A DNA stretch of 64,000 bases from Trichobilharzia regenti (lineage: Eukaryota > Platyhelminthes > Trematoda > Strigeidida > Schistosomatidae). The notes under the pieces are model-generated. The model ran no database searches and was not told the DNA's origin. It saw only the letters and a list, made by a program, of their open reading frames with translations. The stretch is from contig OX235264.1 in the NCBI GenBank assembly GCA_944472135.2, forward strand, positions 122,851,809 through 122,915,808. The letters are read 5' to 3'. Below are positions 56,080-64,000 of this stretch, piece by piece (positions within the stretch are counted from its first letter, which is position 1; each line of letters starts with the position of its first letter). The translations under genes were made by a program, and so were the position numbers.

Positions 56080-59000
56080 GACATTTGTTTCAACAGATTA
56101 ACTGTGAATGATTCTCATGATATCTGCCTATCGAGTGCTCGTGGACGAAATCACATACGCACATAATAAGTCTCTTCCAGCAACACTATTCTGATATACG
56201 TAACAGCATGTGATTTTCGTACGCGTACATACATGTCAGGTTGCGTACTCAGAATACAAATATAATTCTTCTCACGACATCTGACATTTTCTGTGTACAT
56301 GTTTACATGAGTAAGAGTAATTCTCAGTTGGACTTGTCTGATTCAATTATTAGGTGAGGCGAAGATGGAGGGAGAGTGATGCATAGAAATATCTGTGTGG
56401 TCTGAAATGCATTACTCAAATGTGAATTGAAGTGTTTGTTTTCTGTGTATTCGATGTGTTCTGTTCTACGACGGATAAATTTGTGGTTATTTTAGTTATA
56501 TGAATGTGACATGACGACTAATTTTCCGTGTGAATGCCGAGTATATGCATGAGAATATTTGTTTAGATTTCTTTAAATTATCACAGTATTTTATCATCAG
56601 TAAGAAGGAGCCTGTTGTCAATACTGCTGACCACTTCATATTTTGTTTATTCGAAATTGTGTCCATTATTGGGGGACAAATATGTTCTCTTGGGGTAGAA
56701 CGTGAACTACTCGGCTACCTCACCTAATCCATCTACCTGGTGTTTGTCAAAGTCTTTGTCTTTCGTCATTACTGATTCGCCTTTTCTTATTACATGTCTT
56801 ACCCCATTCTGATCAACCTAATTCTGTGAAGTTTACCGATGGTCTCCCTTTATCCATGCGAGCTGTTACATCTCAGTCGGACACTTCCAAAGTGAATACC
56901 AGTAATCCGAAATTAAACAGTGAAACTTGTAAAAGCTAAATGCACTGCAATGCGTGTTATGTCCGATCAATTATTCTGGTCATTCCACATGATTTTAGTT
57001 AAGAGAACGATAATTCGTTTAAAATTAAATGTGAAGAAGTTAAGATTATGCGAAGTTCGACACTATTTGTTTACCTCCTATTAGGGTGTCGCTTAACCTA
57101 CTTGTTCGTACTCATGTAGACAACCACGTTACCTCACACAGGAAATCAGTGAAAATTATGTCGTCAGACCCTGAGCATCATATCGATACACAACACTCTC
57201 TCTGATGCATCTCATCAGGTGGGTAGACGTAGAATCAACTATGAAGTAATTATGCTCGGACGACTGAATATAAAATAACTTCACCAAAGCTTATTTGCCG
57301 TAGACACATTTCGTGTGATGAGAAACGTTTGAGGCAGGACAATACCGACCTACTTACTCTTTAACAGTAAGTAAACGACCTCATATTTCTTTCATTACTG
57401 CATTGTTGTTATAGTTTCCGCTTAAATTCGAATTCTACATTCGGATTTCTATTGACTAATATTGTCAATAAGAGCCCCCTTTGTAGATTACCACCCCTCA
57501 AATGAGAGCACTGTTTGAGGTACTCTACTATACACTGGAATTTCCATATTTGTATGAAGCAGACAACATTTGGAACAGACCACTTATGAATATGATTATT
57601 ATTATCGAAAAATAACAACGGTAGAATGTCAAATCCCAACTCTCAATGACAACTAACATTATTTGATGATATGATTTCAATTATATTGCATACGAGTATA
57701 TTTATACTATTCGATTGTCGAATGAAATAATCCTGAGAACAGCAAGGTGTATGAGCTGCTTTCAGATAATTCAGTGAGATGTAAACGTAGAAATGAGGAT
57801 TTGTGCAGCTGATTTCGCATTCATGACATTCGTCTTCAAACAAAATACTCGGTCTCAGCTGATATGTGCGCACCTAAGAAAGATGCCTCGATGATGTCTG
57901 AAGATAAGATTGGAGTTAAAAGTTTAGTAGGTTGTAGCGTTTATTTTTGATTGTGGGTTGGATGTTGTGGGACTGAAATGTTGACTGAGGAGTACACCGA
58001 TGAGAAAGGAAGCCCTTTTTTACACAGCAATAAAAACATTTAATTAAGAACGAGAATAATTTTCGCTGATCTGATACAAGAACTGCTCGCAGTTACGATG
58101 GAATAGGATGTCAAATTTATCGAGATGACCAAAATAACATCAATTTTGTGAAGCAATCATCACCGTAGTCCTCTTCGTCTGACTATTTGATGCAAGCAGT
58201 GTATACATTCCAGTTATGGGGCTAAAAACTCATCTGAATTAGTGACACGATGATGCACGAATCCCAACTGTGATAACTGACTATATCCTGCCATTATTGT
58301 GCATTACATATACTACTGGAATTACAACTAGTTGTATTACAACAGGTAGGAGACACTCCGCATAACCAACAAGTGTCTTAAAAATGCTAATGTTGTTTAG
58401 AAGAAAACTCTACGCATAAGTCCACATACTGTGACCACGATTGTACTTCTTGATTATCAAACCGATTCGACTGCATTCACAAAATAACTCCGTTTCTTCA
58501 AGAATTCAACGTAGATCAACTGAGACTCCACGACGCTTTCCTAATGTGAAACCATCATCCTTATTCACATGTAAAGCGGATCATGGTGTTGGATTCCAAA
58601 CTACAAATGTCCAGTTTTAGAAGCAGGGAGGACAGTTCACTCAATAACAGAAAACCTGCATCTGCAATGAAAGCAACACATTGCTTCAATTTCCTACCAA
58701 TCTGGATATTAAATCATTTCGGTTAGTTGCCCCACGGATTCAGAGAGAAGAATCTTCCCATATGAATGTCTGGAAAGTGAATAAGCATACATCCCAAATA
58801 GGCTGGACAAAATAAGTTTTACTAATAAATATCTATCTCAGGAGACACTTGAATACGATGAATGTTAAAGAGAGAGACCAACTGCTACGAGATATAATGG
58901 ACGACAAAGTTACCAGTAATTAGATCAGATGAAATCAGATTAAACCTCTACAAAATGTTGAGTCGTGGCAGTGTCTCTCAAAATTTCAACTAATTAGATG

Positions 59001-60180
59001 GAATTTATTAGAGTTCACATCACATTTATTTATTTTGAAAAGTTGAATATGAATAAGAATAACCAACCGATTGTACTACGTGTCAGTCTCTGTGTGATCT
59101 TTAACAATATCGTGCTTCTTTCCAAAACAGCCCACGTGATACAGCGTGGAATTTTCATCATTTTCCATTCAATTTACTGAACAACAATAACAAGTGAAAT
59201 CCACTTGAGGGCAGGCTACATCTTACGAAAATTCACAGAAGCACCATTTGTCATAAGTAGAAACAGTAGTATGAGATGTGGAGAAGAAAAATGATAAGAA
59301 TAATAACAATATTAATGGCGCTAAATATACAAATTTATAAATCTTGATAGCATTATTAGAAGATGGAGATTATCTGAAAAAATTGATGTATTAGAGCGAT
59401 ACATTTCGAACAATCTGCCCCTAACACATTTTCTTGTCCAGTGAATATATATAGAAAAGTTAAATTAAACAAAGGGACCAAAAGGAATCAGGAAAAATGA
59501 ACACAAACGTTTGGTTTTTCAATCAAATAAGGATTATCAAGGTAGGTTAAGAGTAATAACAAACTGTTTTTGAATACACAAGGAGGGGGAGGGGCTTAAG
59601 TTTATGAATAGCTTTAGCCTCAGCGTATTTCAGTAAACGCCCTTCACCGTTTTTATAGATCAACTGAAAGGCTGAGTTGACATCAATCTTGTGGTTGATC
59701 TCGATTAAATGTTTAGCTATAGACGAAGTTGTTTGTCTGACACCTGCATCTTCTATTGACTTGTCACAATTCATCTGTTTTTCTAACCATTTTGGGATAT
59801 TCTCTCCCAGATTATCGGAAATAAATAGCGCCAATTCATCACATTTTTCAGATAATCTCCGTATTCTAAAAATGCTTTTAAAAATTTATAAAATCGACTA
59901 ATTGTTACAAATTTATGAGACGATTTCTCTTGTTGTTATCGATGTTCAGTAAATTTGATGGAAAATGGTGAAAATTCCATAATGTATCACAAGGTCTGTT
60001 TTGGAATAAAGCAAATCTGTATTTCTTACTTTGAAGGATAACAGATTCACACGAGTAAAGATGGTGCGATCTTATTAGAGTTCAGTCACTGCTTTCACAC
60101 GTAGTACAAACAGTTAGTTATTGTTATATATGTTTAGTATAGGATAGATGGCGTGAAATTATAAAAATACATACGCTGAC
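56080..60180 (+). repeat. Right arm of a large imperfect palindrome (contains unit copy IV)
   Basis: Inverted match to 48,340-52,860, and direct match to copies I and III between about 56,940 and 59,280. It lacks the two SINEs found in the left arm (for the 50,563 insertion the empty site is near 57,375-57,390). A PLE fragment at 59,547-59,834 interrupts it. No gene is evident. Confidence 0.75.
59547..59834 (-). pseudogene. PLE GIY-YIG/tail fragment
   Basis: A 95-codon frame reading SSIAKHLIEINHKIDVNSAF then QLIYKNGEG and AEAKAIHKLKPL, the post-endonuclease tail of PLE proteins. It is isolated and truncated, and interrupts the right arm of the palindrome. Confidence 0.75.
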
Positions 60181-60231
60181 TTTACAACTAACTTGGATAA
60201 CATTAATAAAATAAAATAAAATGCATGACAA

Positions 60232-60780
60232 TCACTCAGTTATATAAAACAAAAGTACAAACTCTGGTAATGACAAATCATATTTGAATAGGTGAAGCAC
60301 ACCATGGTAGGAAAAGGTTGAAGTATATTGTTTCTTTTGGACACACAGTTTAGGCTGCATGTGATTAATCTTCAAAAGTGCTTCCATCACCTTAAATAAC
60401 CCTGAATTAGAGTTATGTGAAATAACTGTGGAACAGGCATTTATATTATTGATTGATTTTGTGACCTGACAATAATAAGTGATTTGCAATGGATGATGCT
60501 GGATTTCTATTCAGATTAATCGCGTTGAGATTTCCTAAATGATTTAGTGGCTATTTTGGAACATGTTCTTTTTGACGACATTGAAACAATCTGTTGGTTA
60601 TATCTGTATGCGTGCCACCGCAGCTGCAGATGAACTTGTAGATACAATTTGAAGTAGAGTGTAAAGAAATTCGTCCTTTGATCGTAGGTACAGCGATCGA
60701 AATTGTTAGCGAAAGAGATGCGGCGTAGAATGTGAGTTTGATGGCTGACAAAAGTCTTTGAGATATCAATTGCCCTTGAA
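60232..60780 (-). pseudogene. PLE GIY-YIG and tail fragment
   Basis: Contains ISLHSTSNCIYKFICSCGGT (near 60,610-60,670) with the YIG position altered to YTD-like text, then the tail VMEALLKINHMQPKLCVQKK. Same subfamily as 37,430-38,130. Split between frames by an indel near 60,600. Confidence 0.75.
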
Positions 60781-60831
60781 TGGTATGTTATTAAAGATAG
60801 ATAGCTTTCTTTCGTACAGAAGCTGTCTTTC

Positions 60832-61189
60832 TGTTTTAACTGCAAGGAAGTTAAATGAGGACGTTGTCGCCTTGTTCTGTCTGCGCCTGACTAATATGCC
60901 TATCTGCTTGTGGTACCTTCCGATTCAGCGAACCACGCATATATCAAAAGACAAAGGCTGGCCTGTGACGGTATACTGTAGTACAACAACTACGACAAAG
61001 AAACTTATCTAGGAAAACAACACATGGTATTTATACATTTTTACATCAATACAGACAGCTAACAGCATTTGAAATAATTGATCGTAATAATCAATAACAA
61101 AGTGCGTGGGAAATGATGATATACCATTTATGCGAGATTAACAGCCGTTGAAATAATTGATCAGTAACAAAGTACGTGGGATCCTATCA
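60832..61189 (-). repeat. Probable 3' LTR of the Gypsy element
   Basis: Reading the minus strand, TGATAGGATCCCACG begins directly after a purine tract (CGGGGAGAGG), and the TGA of the pol frame is its first three bases. A TATAAATA motif lies near 61,030. The far end is set at a CA near 60,832, but no matching target duplication can be checked because the other LTR lies beyond the window. Confidence 0.5.
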
Positions 61190-61588
61190 CCTCTCCCCGT
61201 AAAAAGTGTAGGACTTGCTTTTTGGATCTATTTGAAAAGGTTTCGGAGCTCTTCTTTGTCGAGTTGACCTTCGCGTGGTACTGGATAGAGTGTGATCTGT
61301 GTCCCGGGCTTCCGGCTGCGGAAGATTAAATGTATCTACTAATACTTCTAACGTGAGGTCTCGTCTCCCATTGTCGGGTCTATCTGACGCATCTCGTATA
61401 TGATTCGTGTGTCTGACACATAACTGTCCTTCTACATTCACTTTGTATAAAACCCTTCCTTTCTGCCCCACTATTTGTCCTCGAATCCATCTCGGAGGTG
61501 AATAGCGAAAATCTCGTACATAAACTTGCTGATACAATTTGAAAACTCGACGTTTAGCTCCGTGATGGCGATTGAATTGGTTTTCCAT
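61187..61588 (-). pseudogene. Gypsy integrase C-terminal domain and pol tail
   Basis: 133 codons: a GPY/F-like, SH3-type fold region (VYVRDFRYSPPRWIRGQIV near residues 23-41), a variable acidic/proline segment and a basic tail (RRSTRQRRAPKPF). It is separated from the integrase core by a frame change near 61,600, so it is not a stand-alone gene. The stop overlaps the LTR start. Confidence 0.8.
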
Positions 61589-61611
61589 TTTTGTATTTCT
61601 GCAGCCCTGCT

Positions 61612-62331
61612 TTACTTGCCTAGGCTTAATTGAGTCGAGGGCAGTTCTGATCTTCGGCCAAATATAATTTCCGCTGGGGATAACTGATTTGGGGCGGAAG
61701 GATTTGGCGTCGTACGATAATGCAGCAAGAATCTATCCAAAATTTCTTCTGTTGTTCCCTCCCCCTTCGCTTTTGCATAAGCACGCTTAAAGGTGTCGAC
61801 GAAACGTTCAGCCTGTCCATTCGATTGGGGATGATACGGGGGGCTACGAATATGCTGGATGCCAAACAGTTTGCAGAAATCTGAGAACAGTGATGAGGTG
61901 AACTGCGATCCATTATCGGACACCAGAACATCAGGCATACCAAAACGACAGAATAGTTGACGTAGGTGGGACACTGTTGCAATTGATGTGGCAGAATGCA
62001 TAGGAAATATCTCTGGCCATTTGGAAAACGCGTCGACACATATTAAGAAATGCATACTATTGAACGGTCCAGCGAAGTCAACATGAACACGGGACCATGG
62101 TTTGTCCGGTCGTGGCCAGGAACATAGTTCTGTCTTGCGTGGGCACTTTGATGCTTGAGCACATTTACTACATTTGCGAACGAGGTCTTCGATATGGTCA
62201 TCGATGTTGGGCCAGTAAACATAACTGCGAGCGATCGCCTTCATTCTCCCAACACCAGGATGTGATGTATGAAGCTGACGAAGCACATGGTTACGAAGAT
62301 TAGCTGGAACCACAACACGATCAGCAAACAT
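61612..62331 (-). pseudogene. Gypsy integrase (zinc-binding and catalytic core)
   Basis: 239 codons in the same frame as the RT/RNase H frame above it, which ends in the stop just upstream of 62,331. The HHCC zinc-binding module spans about residues 16-60 (HTSHPG, CSKCAQASKC). The D,D-35-E core has HVDFAGPF (first Asp near residue 88), VSDNGSQFTS (second near 141) and HPQSNGQAERF (Glu near 177). Integrase inserts the element cDNA into chromosomes. All three catalytic acids are present, but flanking frameshifts and the stop upstream indicate a non-functional copy. Confidence 0.85.
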
Positions 62332-63473
62332 TATGCATTCATTAACGATGGATAGGATTGGCGTCGCTGGTAAAACTGTTTTAAAACATTTGAATGAACA
62401 TGTGGAGGCCAGCCAAATCGGATGAACTTTGATACTTGCTGTAAAACTGGATCACGCAGTGTGTGGCTGGCAACCTCAACTGCAGTCACCGGAAGAAGTT
62501 GAGTCGCGCCTACCAGAACTCTGTTTACATCATCTTCAACAGAGATGGATGCAATAACAACATCCTCGCTTTCCAACTTCTGATGGCTTAGCAGCCGTGA
62601 TAATGCATCTACCTGGCCAAATTCAGAGGTAGGTTTGTATTTGATATCAAAATTATATCCCAGTAACATGACAGCCCACCTTTGAAGCCGATTCGCAGTG
62701 TACACTGGAATGCCCTTTTTCGAACCAAATATCGACAACAGGGGTTTATGGTCAGTAAATAGAGTGAATTTCCTACCATGAAGCATTTTGTGAAACTTTT
62801 TGACTGCGAAGATAAGCGCCAAACCTTCTTTCTCAATTTGGCTATATTTGCGTTCGGTTGTATTCAGTGTTCTAGATGCATGTGCAATAGCTTTCTCCCT
62901 TCCGTCAGGAAAACGATGAGATATAACAGCACCAATACCATAGTCGGATGCATCTGCAGCAAGGATGATTTCAAGACTTGGATCATAATAAGTAAGCAGC
63001 ATGTCTGACTGGAGTAACGATTTTACTTTTTTAAATGCATTTTGACATTCAGGTGACCAATTCCATTTTGCATTTTTCGATAACAGGCGATTCAGTGGAG
63101 CACGTATGCGATGAAGCTCTGGTAGAAATGCACTGTAATAGCTGATGAGGCCAAGGAAAGATCGCAGAGTGGCAACATTAGTGGGAGCGGGCATATTCTG
63201 AATAGCACGTACATTTTCTGGGTCTGGTCGACGTCCATGTTGATCAAAAATGAACCCAAGATACTTTACTGAATCCATGAAAAATGTACATTTATCCTCT
63301 TTAAGGTAGAACCCAAACTCTGACATTTTGGATAGCACAGCGTCAAGTCGATCAAACAATTCAGACTTACTACTCCCTGTGATTATCACATCGTCGAGGT
63401 AGACAGCAACACCAGGTTGGTTAGCAAGCATAGTATCCATGATCTGCTGAAAAATTGCGGGTGCTGGTTTCAC
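62331..63473 (-). pseudogene. Gypsy reverse transcriptase palm end and RNase H
   Basis: 380 codons. The RT catalytic YLDD lies at residues about 25-28 (AVYLDDVIITG), followed by the thumb (FLGLISYYSAFLPE), the RNase H domain with ADASDYGIGAV (about 172-182), SRTLNTTERKYSQIEKE and FTDHKPL, and a connection to integrase. It resembles K02A2.6/mag-type pol. The reading frame is disrupted upstream near 63,510. Confidence 0.9.
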
Positions 63474-63998
63474 ACCAAATGGTAAGCGAGTAAACTGGTA
63501 GAGACCCTATGAGTGTTGATTGTTAGCAACTCTCGAGACTTTGGTTCAACTTCTATTTGAAGGTAAGCATCAGCAAGGTCAATTTTTGCAAAACATTTAC
63601 CACCATTAAGTTTGACGAATAAGTCTTCTTGAATTGGTAATGGATAAGCATGATCCTCTAGAGCATCATTTAACCCAGTTGAGAAATCTGCACACAGGCG
63701 AATGGAACCATTTGCTTTGCGTACAACAACTATAGGGCAGCCCAGGGCGAATACGTTACTGGTTTGATGACACCCAATGCTTCCAGTCTGTCGAGTTCAT
63801 TCTCAACCAATGTGACAGCAGCATACGGAACTGGACGTTTTGGACGAAAAACTGGCTTCGCGTTTGGCTTTAGAGACAAAACAACTTGGGTAAATTTGCA
63901 GCAACCAAGTTTGTCCTGGAAGACAGAAGCGTGCTTTTGACGCAGGCGTTGCAAGAGAGACTGATCAGATACATGTCCGGGAACAACGTTATGTGGTG
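63474..63998 (-). pseudogene. Gypsy pol N-terminal part with two frameshifts, cut by the window edge
   Basis: The upstream RT blocks are readable: KPVFRPKRPVPYA and [16 protein letters not shown] at 63,730-63,880, then [16 protein letters not shown] and IDLADAYLQ near 63,570-63,720. Single-base losses near 63,735 and 63,510 move these into different frames. Protease and gag of this element are outside the window. Confidence 0.8.
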
Positions 63999-64000
63999 AG

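Overview
This window looks like repeat-dense nuclear DNA of a flatworm, most likely a blood fluke (Schistosoma or a close relative). The grounds are the combination of AT-rich sequence, RTE-type and CR1-type non-LTR retrotransposons, many Penelope-like elements (PLEs) with GIY-YIG endonucleases, mag-like Ty3/Gypsy LTR elements, and tRNA-headed SINEs carrying hammerhead-ribozyme cores like the schistosome Sm-alpha repeats. Species cannot be fixed from sequence alone. No bacterial-type operon, rRNA, convincing functional tRNA or CRISPR array is visible.

Layout. 0-12 kb: PLE remnants (about 1.0-1.96, 4.85-5.08, 11.08-11.64 kb), three hammerhead-bearing fold-back SINEs (3.2-4.0, 7.3-7.6, 8.4-8.6 kb), a CR1-like LINE 3' end with an exceptionally long 68-bp target duplication (5.42-6.57 kb), and decayed RTE pieces. 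12.1-14.6 kb: one 5'-truncated RTE-type LINE with an uninterrupted 794-codon frame (minus). 16.2-18.9 kb: two PLEs joined head to head, the plus copy with an open 535-codon frame. 19.8-21.9 kb: an LTR element with matching LTRs and a 5-bp target duplication that keeps only gag and protease. 22-35 kb: decayed RTE, PLE and LINE pieces, two solo LTRs (23.78-24.11 and 28.72-29.01 kb) and a possible pair of host exons (26.6-26.9 kb). 35.5-42.7 kb: two sets of diverged direct repeats with nested SINEs. 43-60 kb: one low-copy unit present in direct and inverted copies, two of which form the arms of a large imperfect palindrome (about 48.3-52.9 and 56.1-60.2 kb). The spacer holds the best host-gene candidate, a small two-exon gene for a secreted peptide (55.39-55.67 kb, minus). 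60.8-64 kb: a Ty3/Gypsy pol gene (minus) broken by at least three frameshifts and running off the window edge.

How it fits together. Almost every recognisable coding segment is transposon-derived and most are inactivated. The autonomous families (RTE, PLE, CR1, Gypsy) are plausible sources of the machinery that mobilised the non-autonomous SINEs, fold-back elements and gag-only LTR element. The palindrome and the small secreted gene inside it are the most unusual non-transposon structures. Boundaries of decayed elements are read by eye and may be off by tens of bases.
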